A model generated the notes under the pieces. It did no database searches. It had not been told where the DNA came from and worked only from the letters and a program-made list of their open reading frames with translations. From NORP181 sp047623555 (GTDB lineage: Bacteria > Pseudomonadota > Alphaproteobacteria > Rhodobacterales > Rhodobacteraceae): 42,539 bases of DNA. Every line of letters begins with the position of its first letter. Within the stretch, counting starts at the first letter, position 1. The position numbers and the translations under genes were made by a program. Shown piece after piece: positions 25,109 through 32,721 of the stretch. Where the stretch lies: assembly GCA_047623555.1 (NCBI GenBank), contig JBLHMP010000031.1:1-42539 (forward strand). The letters run 5' to 3'.

Positions 25109-25135
25109 TTAAATATAAATGCGCGGAAGCGCCCC
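25109..25135 (-). repeat. GCGC-hairpin repeat at the 3' end of the Lrp-type gene
   Basis: The plus strand reads TTAAATATAAATGCGCGGAA then GCGCC, a near copy of 17356-17384. On the minus strand it is GCGC-TTCC-GCGC followed by ATTTATATTTAA, 12-38 bases past the Lrp-type stop codon. It probably serves as a weak terminator. Confidence 0.55.
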
Positions 25136-25146
25136 TTTCAACGCCC

Positions 25147-25608
25147 CTACAACGGCAACATCGTTGTCGATTTGATCTCTTCCATCGACAATAACGCAGT
25201 CACATTAAACACCTTCACCTCCGAAATCAGCGCTTGATAAAACTCATCATAAGCCCGCGCATTTCGCACCCGAACCTTTAAGATATAGTCAATATCCCCG
25301 GCCAACCGATGCGCCTCTTGCACTTCGGGACGATCCCGCAGTGCCTTGAGAAACTTCGCCTGCCACTCCGCCTCATGCTCAGACGTGCGGATCAGCACAA
25401 AGAAACAGGCCTCAAATCCTAACGCCTCGGCATCCAGAACAACCGTGTGCTGCCCAATCACCTTTGCCTCGCGCAATTTGCGGATACGATTCCACACTGG
25501 CGTCTTAGAACTGCCTACTCGCGCCGCAATATCGTCCAGCGATTGGCTGGCATCGCGTTGCAGCTCTGCCAGAATTTTCCGGTCTGTTTCATCTATTCGC
25601 ACTGCCAT
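25147..25608 (-). CDS. Lrp/AsnC family transcriptional regulator
   Basis: From ATG 25608 the 153-residue protein begins MAVRIDETDRKILAELQRDA, the canonical Lrp start. The helix-turn-helix is SLDDIAARVGSSKTPVWNRIRKL, followed by the RAM ligand/oligomerisation domain (VQEAHRLAGDIDYILKVRV). The longer frame up to 25737 adds an atypical N terminus that crosses the promoter region. The gene is divergent from cysG with 146 bp between, the usual arrangement for a local regulator that also controls itself. Its effector is unknown; a sulfur amino acid is plausible from context. Confidence 0.9.
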   Translation of the reverse strand: MAVRIDETDRKILAELQRDASQSLDDIAARVGSSKTPVWNRIRKLREAKVIGQHTVVLDAEALGFEACFFVLIRTSEHEAEWQAKFLKALRDRPEVQEAHRLAGDIDYILKVRVRNARAYDEFYQALISEVKVFNVTALLSMEEIKSTTMLPL

Positions 25609-25696
25609 TCCTAAAATCCCCTTGGCCTTAGGTGTTTTGTTCCACCTTACCGCAAAAGTAGAACAAATGTCCTTATATATTCCTGCATGTGGTAAC

Positions 25697-25708
25697 TTAT
25701 CGGGATAA
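25697..25708. promoter_or_regulatory. Candidate operator in the lrp-cysG divergent promoter
   Basis: TTATCGGGATAA is an inverted repeat (TTATC/GATAA around GG) within the 146-bp divergent region, 47 bases before the cysG ATG. AT-rich flanks suit Lrp-type binding. No experimental motif is known to me for this regulator. Confidence 0.35.
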
Positions 25709-25754
25709 TTTCCTATATTGAGAGAGAAGTCAAACAACCAGGCGGACCCAGCAG

Positions 25755-27143
25755 ATGCAACATTTCCCCATCTTTGTCGCTCTTAATAGGCGCTCTGTCG
25801 TACTGTCCGGTGGCGGCGACGCGGCGCTGGCCAAACTGCGGTTGCTGCTGAAAACCAACGCCAGCCTGACGGTTTTCACCGCCAATCCTGCACCTGAAAT
25901 CGAAACCTGGGCACACTCGGGCAAACTCACCCTGACCCGCCGTTCGCTCACCGCCGAGGACCTCAGTAACGCCACTCTGGTCTATGCTGCCAACGAAAAC
26001 CCAACCACGGACGCGCGCACAGCCACCCTTGCCCGCGCCGCCGGAGCCCTCGTCAACATCGTCGATAACTTAGACGACAGCGATTTCATCACCCCGGCTA
26101 TCGTTGATCGCTCGCCGGTTACCATCGCCATCGGCACCGAAGGCACAGCGCCCGTTCTGGCCCGTGCCCTCAAAGCCGATCTTGAGGCCCGCCTGCCGTC
26201 CTCCATTGGCCCGCTCGCCCGTATCGGCAAATCCGCGCGCGCCTTGGCCAGCAAGTTGCCCACCGGACGCGCAAGACGCGATTTCTGGTCGGATTTCTTT
26301 GCAGACACCGGCCCCAAAGCCCTGACCGAAGGCGAAGCCGCCGTCACACCCGCCCTGAACAAGTTGCTAAACCGGCACCTGTCCAACACGGCCCGCCCCG
26401 GCCATGTTGCTTTTGTCGGCGCAGGCCCCGGCGACCCTGATCTGTTAACAATGAAAGCCCGCCGCGCCTTGAACGAGGCCGATGTTGTCATCCATGACCG
26501 CCTGATAACCCCCGAGATCCTTGACCTCGCCCGCCGCGAGGCCACCATTATCGATGCGGGAAAAGAGGGCTTTGGCCCCGCAATGTCGCAACACGACATT
26601 AACGCGCTGATCGTCAAGCATGCAGGTAACGGCGCGCAGGTGGTCCGCCTCAAATCCGGCGATGCCACTGTCTTTGGCCGACTGGATGAGGAAATTGATA
26701 CCTGCGATGCCGCCCAAATCACCTGGAACATCGTCCCCGGAATCACCGCCGCCTCGGCCTCGGTCGCAGCCTTGGGTCAGAGCCTGACCAAACGCGGCCG
26801 CAATTCATCGGTGCGTTTCCTGACCGGCCACGACATGCGCGGTTTTGCAGATCACGACTGGGCCGCATTGGCCCGCCCCGGAGAGGTCGCCGCCATCTAC
26901 ATGGGTAAAAAATCCGCCCGTTTCGTGCAGGGCCGCCTGCTGATGCACGGCGGCGATCGCGCCACCCCGATCAGCGTGATTGAGAACGCCAGCCGCCCCG
27001 ATCAGCGCATTTTGGAAACCACATTGGCCGCCCTTCCCGCCGATCTTGCCGATGCCGGATTTGATGGCCCGGCGCTTACCTTCATTGGCCTCGCCCCGCG
27101 CGCCGCCCTCGCCCTTTCTCCTTTGCAAATGGAAACAGCCTGA
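25755..27143 (+). CDS. cysG: Siroheme synthase (bifunctional CysG)
   Basis: This 462-residue fusion has an N-terminal precorrin-2 dehydrogenase/ferrochelatase module (1-200, with the NAD-binding VVLSGGGDAALAKL in place of the common GGGxVA). The C-terminal uroporphyrinogen-III methyltransferase module starts FVGAGPGDPDLLTMKARRAL and contains VIHDRLITPEIL, VRLKSGDATVFGR and VPGITAASASVAALG. It makes siroheme, the cofactor of the sulfite reductase encoded two genes downstream. The stop overlaps the next ATG by one base (TGATG). Confidence 0.93.
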   Translation: MQHFPIFVALNRRSVVLSGGGDAALAKLRLLLKTNASLTVFTANPAPEIETWAHSGKLTLTRRSLTAEDLSNATLVYAANENPTTDARTATLARAAGALVNIVDNLDDSDFITPAIVDRSPVTIAIGTEGTAPVLARALKADLEARLPSSIGPLARIGKSARALASKLPTGRARRDFWSDFFADTGPKALTEGEAAVTPALNKLLNRHLSNTARPGHVAFVGAGPGDPDLLTMKARRALNEADVVIHDRLITPEILDLARREATIIDAGKEGFGPAMSQHDINALIVKHAGNGAQVVRLKSGDATVFGRLDEEIDTCDAAQITWNIVPGITAASASVAALGQSLTKRGRNSSVRFLTGHDMRGFADHDWAALARPGEVAAIYMGKKSARFVQGRLLMHGGDRATPISVIENASRPDQRILETTLAALPADLADAGFDGPALTFIGLAPRAALALSPLQMETA

Positions 27144-27466
27144 TGCCCCGTCCATTCAAATCCAAACCATTCACCCCCAAGATCGTCACCGCCTCTGACC
27201 TGCTTAAGGGCGACGTGATTTACCAAACCGGCGATGACCATTGGACCCGCCACCTAAGTGAGGCCGAAATCATCACCGATGAGGCCCACGCCCAAATCCG
27301 GCTGCTGGATGCAGAACGCCAGAACCACGCCCTTGTCGGCGCCTATTTGGCAAACGTGGCCTTGGGTGCAAACGGCCCCGAACCGGTGCATTTTCGCGAA
27401 GAATTTCGCCGCACCGGGCCATCCAACTATTCACACGGAAAACAGGCGGGCCTTAGCCATGTATAA
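27143..27466 (+). CDS. DUF2849 family protein
   Basis: This 107-residue protein reads FTPKIVTASDLLKGDVIYQT and has EPVHFREEFRRTGPSNY near the end. It matches DUF2849, short proteins found almost only between cysG and sulfite reductase genes in alphaproteobacteria. The biochemical role is unknown. Coupling by overlap with both neighbours suggests a part in siroheme insertion or sulfite reductase function, but that is inference. The last 8 bases overlap the sulfite reductase gene. Confidence 0.85.
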   Translation: MPRPFKSKPFTPKIVTASDLLKGDVIYQTGDDHWTRHLSEAEIITDEAHAQIRLLDAERQNHALVGAYLANVALGANGPEPVHFREEFRRTGPSNYSHGKQAGLSHV

Positions 27467-29138
27467 ATACACCGAATTTGACAGCGCCTTTCTGGCGTCT
27501 CGCAACGCCCAGTTTCGCGCCCAGGTCGAACGCCGCATTGATGGCTCATTGACCGAAGACGAGTTCAAACCGCTGCGCCTGATGAACGGCCTGTACCTGC
27601 AATTGCACGCCTATATGCTTCGGGTGGCGATCCCATATGGCTCGCTCAATTCCGCCCAAATGCGCGCCCTCGCGATGATTTCTGAAAAGTGGGATAAAGG
27701 CTATGGCCATTTCACCACCCGTCAGAACATCCAGTACAACTGGCCAAAATTGCGCGATGTGCCCGATATGCTGGACGCTTTGGCCAAGGTCGGGCTGCAT
27801 GCTGTGCAAACCAGCGGCAATACCATCCGCAACGTCACGGCGGACCATTTCGCCGGCGCTGCAGCTGACGAAATCACCGATCCGCGGCCGGTGGCCGAGC
27901 TGATCCGGCAATGGTCCACCGACCACCCGGATTTCCAGTTTTTGGGACGTAAATTCAAAATCTCCGTCACCGGCAGCAGCACTGACCGTGCGGTAACCAA
28001 AGCCCATGACATCGGCTTGCGCATGGTTGAACGCGACGGCGTGGCCGGGTTTGAAGTCATCATTGGCGGCGGTCTTGGCCGTACCCCGATGATCGGCAAA
28101 GTCATCCGCGACTTCCTGCCTCAGGCTGATCTTCTGCCTTACCTTGAGGCCGTGCTGAACGTATATAACCTATTGGGAAGACGTGATAATAAATACAAAG
28201 CCCGCATCAAAATCACCGTGCATGAAAACGGTATCGACAAAATCAGAGCGCTGGTCGAAGAGCAGTTCCTGCTGATCCGTCCCACCTTTACAGGGGTCGA
28301 TCAGGACCTGCTGCGCGATATTGAGAGCGCATTTGCTCCTCCGCCCTGGCGGGCGTCCTCGCTTGACGGTTTTGAGCAAGCTTACCGCGTCGATCCAATC
28401 TTTCGCAGCTGGGCCGACACCAACCTGTCACCGCATCGTGCCGACGGCTATGCCATCGCCTCAATCAGCCTCAAGGCCCACGGCGCAACGCCAGGCGATG
28501 CCACCGCCGACCAGATGCGCCTGATGGCTGACCTTGCCGAACGCTATGGCCATGACGAATTGCGCATTTCGCATGAGCAGAACGTCATCCTGCCGCATGT
28601 GCATAAATCCGACCTGCCCGTAATCCACGCCGAACTCAAACGCGCGGGCCTCGCCACGGCCAATATTGGCCTGATCAGCGACATTATCGCCTGCCCCGGC
28701 ATGGATTACTGCGCTTTGGCCACTGCCCGCTCGATCCCGATCGCGCAGAACATTGCCACCCGTTTTGACGACCTGAAACTGGAACATGATATCGGCCCGC
28801 TAAAGATCAAAATCAGCGGCTGTATCAATGCCTGTGGCCACCATCATGTGGCCCATATCGGTATCCTTGGTCTCGACCGGGCCGGTGTGGAAAGCTACCA
28901 GATCACTCTGGGCGGCGACGCCACCGAAACCGCCACAATCGGGGAACGCGCCGGTCCGGGTTTTTCATCCGACGATATCATCCCGGCCATCGAACGGTTG
29001 GTCTTTGCCTATCTCGACCTACGCACAGACCCGTCCGAGGAATTTCTGCACACCTACCGACGCCTTGGCCTGGCCCCGTTCAAATCCGCCCTCTACCCCG
29101 AGGTACAGACCCCAGAGGTATCTGCAAATGCCGCTTGA
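27459..29138 (+). CDS. cysI: Sulfite/nitrite reductase hemoprotein, siroheme type
   Basis: This 559-residue protein has the two-fold repeated ferredoxin-like and siroheme domains. The 4Fe-4S/siroheme Cys are C412 and C418 (ACPGMDYC) and C455 and C459 (GCINACGHHH). N-terminal siroheme-contacting segments include HFTTRQNIQYNWPKL and SGNTIRNVTAD. Sulfite reduction to sulfide is favoured over nitrite reduction because cysG, APS reductase and DUF934 surround it. Electrons probably come from ferredoxin through the fpr gene downstream. The start at 27459 gives the family's N terminus; the frame is open further upstream inside DUF2849. Confidence 0.92.
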   Translation: MYKYTEFDSAFLASRNAQFRAQVERRIDGSLTEDEFKPLRLMNGLYLQLHAYMLRVAIPYGSLNSAQMRALAMISEKWDKGYGHFTTRQNIQYNWPKLRDVPDMLDALAKVGLHAVQTSGNTIRNVTADHFAGAAADEITDPRPVAELIRQWSTDHPDFQFLGRKFKISVTGSSTDRAVTKAHDIGLRMVERDGVAGFEVIIGGGLGRTPMIGKVIRDFLPQADLLPYLEAVLNVYNLLGRRDNKYKARIKITVHENGIDKIRALVEEQFLLIRPTFTGVDQDLLRDIESAFAPPPWRASSLDGFEQAYRVDPIFRSWADTNLSPHRADGYAIASISLKAHGATPGDATADQMRLMADLAERYGHDELRISHEQNVILPHVHKSDLPVIHAELKRAGLATANIGLISDIIACPGMDYCALATARSIPIAQNIATRFDDLKLEHDIGPLKIKISGCINACGHHHVAHIGILGLDRAGVESYQITLGGDATETATIGERAGPGFSSDDIIPAIERLVFAYLDLRTDPSEEFLHTYRRLGLAPFKSALYPEVQTPEVSANAA

Positions 29139-29934
29139 CGAAAAACCGCCCATTCTTCTCGGCAAAAATACCTCCGCCGGAGGCTCCAACACCGCCACGC
29201 GCAATGTCCTCAACGCAAAGACGGCGCTCACCCAAAAGGCAAGCGATCTCAACGCCCGTTATCGCCATCATAGCGCCACCGCAGTAATGCAGGGCGCCCT
29301 AAACGACGCGGGTAACATCGCGTTGGTCTCAAGCTTCGGCGCGGAATCCGTGGTGTTGCTACACATGGCGGCGATCATCGACAACACCACGCCAATTTTG
29401 TTTATCGACACCGAAATGCTGTTCACCGAAACGCTGGTCTACCAAACCGAGATAAGCGAGCGCTTTGGCCTAAAGAACCTGCACATCATCCGTGCTGACA
29501 ACATCGCCGACATCGACCCAACAAACACCCTGCATAAAACCAACACTGACGCCTGTTGTGCCCTGCGCAAAACTGCCCCCTTGCAAAGGGCGCTGGCGCA
29601 GTACGATGGCTGGATCACCGGGCGCAAACGCTTTCAGTCCGGCACACGGGCCAAAATGGAGTTCTTTGAACTCGAAAAAGATGTGAACCGGATCAAGGTC
29701 AACCCACTGGCCCATTGGACCCCAGAAAATGTGCAGGCCTACATGGATGAGAACCGCCTGCCCCGGCATCCGCTGGTGGCGATGGGTTATCCCTCGATTG
29801 GCTGCCAACCCTGCACATCACCAGTAAAACCCGGCGAAGACCCCCGTGCCGGACGCTGGCGCGATCAAACCAAAGATGAATGTGGCATCCATTTTGTAAA
29901 CGGCAAAATGGTCCGCACAGGAGCAAACGCATGA
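29128..29934 (+). CDS. cysH: Adenylyl-sulfate (APS) reductase, CysH family
   Basis: This 268-residue protein has the PP-loop motif SSFGAESVVLLH (68-79). Four Cys bind a 4Fe-4S cluster in the APS-type enzymes: C143-C144 (DACCALRK) and C226/C229 (GCQPC). The catalytic ECGIH Cys is C252. The Cys pairs indicate APS rather than PAPS as substrate. It overlaps cysI by 11 bases. Residues 9-20 (ILLGKNTSAGGS) are encoded by a dispersed repeat, so this N-terminal extension is repeat-derived and probably dispensable. An internal ATG at 29287 would cut into the fold. The 3' end overlaps DUF934 (ATGA). Confidence 0.93.
   Translation: MPLDEKPPILLGKNTSAGGSNTATRNVLNAKTALTQKASDLNARYRHHSATAVMQGALNDAGNIALVSSFGAESVVLLHMAAIIDNTTPILFIDTEMLFTETLVYQTEISERFGLKNLHIIRADNIADIDPTNTLHKTNTDACCALRKTAPLQRALAQYDGWITGRKRFQSGTRAKMEFFELEKDVNRIKVNPLAHWTPENVQAYMDENRLPRHPLVAMGYPSIGCQPCTSPVKPGEDPRAGRWRDQTKDECGIHFVNGKMVRTGANA
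29152..29187. repeat. Dispersed repeat inside the cysH coding sequence
   Basis: ATTCTTCTCGGCAAAAATAC is followed by CTCCGCCGGAGGCTCC, which contains a CCTCC-GCC-GGAGG hairpin. It matches the 25036 element over its first half, and its second half is related to the arms at 6320-6395. Such elements are usually intergenic. Here it lies in frame in codons 9-20 of cysH. Confidence 0.7.
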
Positions 29935-30305
29935 GCATTATAGTCACCGATACCGGCTTTGGCCCGGACACCTGGACTGGCGAACCGCCGCTGGATCTGG
30001 CCACAGATACCGATCCAAAAACCGTGGTCGCCAACCTACCCAACCTGCAAATGATCCGCATAGATTTCCTAGGCTCGGCCGACGGGCGCGGCTTTACCAT
30101 CGCGCGACAATTGCGACTTCATGGCTACAAAGGTCGCCTTCGCGCTAAGGGTCATGTGCTGGCCGATCAATACGCCATGGCGCGCCGTGCGGGCTTTGAT
30201 GAGGTCGAAATCGACGAGGCCCTTGCCGCTCGCCAACCCGAAGATCAGTGGCTGTTTCGCGCCAATTGGCGCGCACATGATTATCAATCGCGGCTGCGCG
30301 GCTGA
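29931..30305 (+). CDS. DUF934 family protein
   Basis: This 124-residue protein has the DUF934 pattern: IRIDFLGSADGRGFTIARQL, then LRAKGHVLADQYAMARRAGF and the end FRANWRAHDYQSRLRG. The family is strongly tied to sulfite reductase/APS reductase operons in proteobacteria, but its biochemical role is not established. The ATG overlaps the cysH stop, so the protein is made from the same message. No cofactor motif or membrane segment is visible. Confidence 0.88.
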   Translation: MSIIVTDTGFGPDTWTGEPPLDLATDTDPKTVVANLPNLQMIRIDFLGSADGRGFTIARQLRLHGYKGRLRAKGHVLADQYAMARRAGFDEVEIDEALAARQPEDQWLFRANWRAHDYQSRLRG

Positions 30306-30373
30306 AATTTCCCCCTTTCACAACCCACCGACACCTTCTACTTAGGGATTGAGCCCCATATGGGCGCATATGA

Positions 30374-31198
30374 ATGCTAATGACAAAGATGACACCCTTG
30401 ACTGACACACCCGCCACCAAAGTTCCCACCCTGCCTGACGCCCAGACCGTGACATCGGTCAAGCACTGGACAGACAGCCTGTTTTCCTTCCGCGTCTCGC
30501 GGCCACAATCACTGCGGTTCCGCTCCGGCGAATTTGTGATGATCGGCCTGATGGGCGACAATGGCCGCCCCTTGCTGCGCGCCTATTCCATCGCTAGCCC
30601 GTCCTGGGATGACGAATTGGAATTCTACTCGATCAAGGTGCAGGATGGCCCGCTGACATCAAAGCTGCAACATATCCAACCCGGCGACGAAATCATCCTG
30701 CGCCCGAAACCCGTAGGCACCTTGGTGCATGACGCGCTGCTGCCCGGCAAACGGCTGTGGTTCTTTGCCACCGGCACCGGCTTTGCACCGTTTGCGTCCT
30801 TGCTACGCGAACCGGAAACCTATGAAAAATATGATGAAATCATCATCACCCACACCTGCCGCGACGTCGCCGAACTGGCCTATGGCCGCGAGCTGATCGA
30901 GAGCCTGAATGACGATCCGCTGATCGGCGAGATGGTGGCCGGAAAGGTGCGCTATTACCCAACCACGACGCGCGAACAGAGCCCGAAAATGGGGCGGATC
31001 ACCACATTGCTGCATGACGGCACTGTGTTCCGCGACCTTGGGGTTGACGGCATGGATGCGGACCATGATCGCGCCATGGTGTGCGGCTCACTCGGGCTGA
31101 ACAAAGACATCAAAGAAATCCTTGAAGGCTTTGGCCTGACCGAAGGCGCAAATTCCAACCCCAGGGAATTTGTCGTGGAAAAGGCGTTTGTCGGCTAA
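30374..31198 (+). CDS. fpr: Ferredoxin-NADP+ reductase
   Basis: This 274-residue flavoprotein has the FAD-binding LLRAYSIAS motif (RxYS), EFYSIKVQDGPLTSKL, the NADP region ATGTGFAPFAS and the C-terminal NPREFVVEKAFVG, as in bacterial subclass I FNR (FPR of Rhodobacter). It transfers electrons between NADPH and ferredoxin and would supply the siroheme sulfite reductase here. Three in-frame ATGs occur at 30374, 30380 and 30389; the first is given. It follows DUF934 by 68 bases and ends at a hairpin terminator. Confidence 0.94.
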   Translation: MLMTKMTPLTDTPATKVPTLPDAQTVTSVKHWTDSLFSFRVSRPQSLRFRSGEFVMIGLMGDNGRPLLRAYSIASPSWDDELEFYSIKVQDGPLTSKLQHIQPGDEIILRPKPVGTLVHDALLPGKRLWFFATGTGFAPFASLLREPETYEKYDEIIITHTCRDVAELAYGRELIESLNDDPLIGEMVAGKVRYYPTTTREQSPKMGRITTLLHDGTVFRDLGVDGMDADHDRAMVCGSLGLNKDIKEILEGFGLTEGANSNPREFVVEKAFVG

Positions 31199-31242
31199 GC
31201 TAAGCCGCCAGTAAATTCAGTCCTGGAAAAATATGACTTACC

Positions 31243-31271
31243 GGGCGGCCCGTTCCTTTGACGGGTCGCCC
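31243..31271 (+). terminator. Terminator of the cysG-fpr operon
   Basis: GGGCGGCCCG (31243-31252) and CGGGTCGCCC (31262-31271) form a 10-bp stem with one G-T pair and a 9-base loop, followed by TAATTGTGT. It starts 45 bases after the fpr stop. The T run is weak. Confidence 0.6.
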
Positions 31272-31369
31272 TAATTGTGTAGGACACTCCAGTTTTCACG
31301 TCAGGCATTTCAAACATCACAACAAAAAACTGCGCCCGAACCCGGACGCAATCTAATTGTATGGTAAAA

Positions 31370-31404
31370 AAATCTCGGGCGTTGTTTTGCCAGTCGTGAG
31401 ATTT
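31370..31404 (-). terminator. Terminator of the Ala/Thr-rich membrane protein gene
   Basis: On the minus strand AAATCTC (31404-31398) pairs with GAGATTT (31376-31370) and is followed by four more T (31369-31366). The stem overlaps the stop codon of the gene. Confidence 0.6.
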
Positions 31405-31891
31405 AGTTGCCCGTTACCGAATCCGTTACCAAGTCAGTTGCAGATTGCGTTGCCGAATCAACCGCATCGCTGACCGATTCGGTCACGCTTTTAACAACGT
31501 CAGTTGCGCCGTCGGACGCCGCGTCCATCGCGCCTTCGGCGGCCTCAGTCGCCGAAGCGGTAGCAGACTCAACAACATCGGTCACAGAATCAGTTGCTGT
31601 TTCAGTTGCTGTTTCAACGGCATCTGTCGCTGCTTCAACCGCAGTTTCGGTGGCCTCGGTTGCTGTTTCAACGGCATCGCTTGCGGTTTCGGCGGCCTCA
31701 GAGGCAGCTTCTGTGGCTGTTTCGAGAGCTTCTGTGGCCGCATCGCTTGTTTCGCTCACAGCATCCGAAACGGCATCTTGGGCCTTTTCCATGGCCGTGG
31801 CCGCTTCGGGCATTGGCTGCTCTTGATTCATCCAAAAATATCCACCGACGGCAACTGCCCCGGCAATTATTAGTATGATTAGTGCTCTCAT
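31403..31891 (-). CDS. Membrane-anchored Ala/Thr/Glu-rich repeat protein
   Basis: This 162-residue protein has one N-terminal hydrophobic anchor (ALIILIIAGAVAVGGYFW). About 130 residues of Ala, Thr, Ser, Glu, Asp and Val follow, in loosely repeated units such as ETATEAASEAAETASDAVET. The spacing of charged and Ala/Val residues suggests a long amphipathic helix, as in apolipoprotein- or LEA-like repeats. No Cys, His or Trp occur after the anchor region. At DNA level GTTGCTGTTTCAACGGCATC is repeated at 31605-31624 and 31659-31678. Similar low-complexity proteins are widespread and poorly characterised. Function unknown; it probably sits in the periplasm attached to the inner membrane. Confidence 0.65.
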   Translation of the reverse strand: MRALIILIIAGAVAVGGYFWMNQEQPMPEAATAMEKAQDAVSDAVSETSDAATEALETATEAASEAAETASDAVETATEATETAVEAATDAVETATETATDSVTDVVESATASATEAAEGAMDAASDGATDVVKSVTESVSDAVDSATQSATDLVTDSVTGN

Positions 31892-32088
31892 TTTGGGTTT
31901 GCCTTTAAATTTTTGCGATAGGATTGAGCGTGTCTTCTCACTTTTGTAATGGAGTTTCCAGATTTGATCGACAAGGGGGAATTTTATGCAAGAATCCGCT
32001 CAAATTAGCCCAAATACATCTTGTAAGCCTGCCACAGTAAAGTTACCGTTTGTTCTCCATTTAATAGAACGATCAAAGGAACGATTCC

Positions 32089-32637
32089 ATAGCTCGCAGA
32101 CCTCATAACGCGCCGCCGCAACGCGACACCGGCCCCCGCGTAAACGACAAAATTCGCTCAAACGAAATTCGCTTGATTGGCGCAGACGGTGAAAACGTTG
32201 GCGTTGTTACGCCTATGCGTGCCATGGAGATGGCTGTTGAGGCAGGGCTTGACCTTGTTGAAATCTCGCCCAATGCCAATCCACCTGTGTGCAAAATCAT
32301 GGATTTTGGCAAGTTCAAATATGAACAACAGAAACGCGAAAGCGAAGCGCGCAAGAAGCAAAAGATCATCGAGGTGAAAGAGGTCAAATTCCGGCCCAAC
32401 ACCGATGTTCATGACTATGACGTGAAAATGCGCAACGTGTTCAAATTTCTCGAAAATGGCGACAAGGTCAAAGTGACCCTGCGGTTCCGTGGTCGTGAAA
32501 TGGCGCACCAAAACCTGGGCCGCCAATTGCTGGAACGGGTCGCTGTAGACACCAAAGAGGTGGGCAAGATCGAAAACATGCCCAAGATGGAAGGCCGCCA
32601 GATGATTATGCTGGTCGGCCCGCTGCCGCAAAAATAG
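32089..32637 (+). CDS. infC: Translation initiation factor IF-3, AUA start codon
   Basis: This 182-residue IF-3 has the N-domain (GPRVNDKIRSNEIRLIGADG, KIMDFGKFKYEQQKR), the linker KKQKIIEVKEVKFRPN and the C-domain (HDYDVKMRNVFKFLENGDKV, TLRFRGREMAHQ). The family N terminus (ARRPHNAPPQRDTGPRVND) begins right after an ATA codon at 32089. The only upstream in-frame codons before a TAG stop at 32065 are non-start codons. AAAGGA ends 8 bases before ATA. IF-3 discriminates against non-canonical starts, and E. coli infC uses AUU for autocontrol, so AUA here implies the same feedback. A TTG at 32173 would delete the conserved N terminus. Confidence 0.92.
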   Translation: MARRPHNAPPQRDTGPRVNDKIRSNEIRLIGADGENVGVVTPMRAMEMAVEAGLDLVEISPNANPPVCKIMDFGKFKYEQQKRESEARKKQKIIEVKEVKFRPNTDVHDYDVKMRNVFKFLENGDKVKVTLRFRGREMAHQNLGRQLLERVAVDTKEVGKIENMPKMEGRQMIMLVGPLPQK

Positions 32638-32661
32638 GCCACCTTAGGCTTTGATTAGAAA

Positions 32662-32698
32662 AACGCCCCGTGCCATCTGGCCGGGGCGTTTTTTTTTG
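32662..32698 (+). terminator. Terminator of infC
   Basis: AACGCCCC (32662-32669) and GGGGCGTT (32683-32690) form a perfect 8-bp stem followed by a run of ten T. It lies 24 bases after the infC stop. rpmI and rplT do not follow infC directly. Confidence 0.9.
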
Positions 32699-32721
32699 TG
32701 GCCGATTGGCACAGGGCCTAA

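Noticed and set aside
25609..25737. 43-residue N-terminal extension of the Lrp-type regulator
   Set aside because: The family start (MAVRIDETDRKIL) is at 25608 and the extension would cover the divergent promoter.
32173..32637. TTG start for infC
   Set aside because: It would remove the conserved N-terminal IF-3 segment, which is fully readable upstream from ATA 32089.
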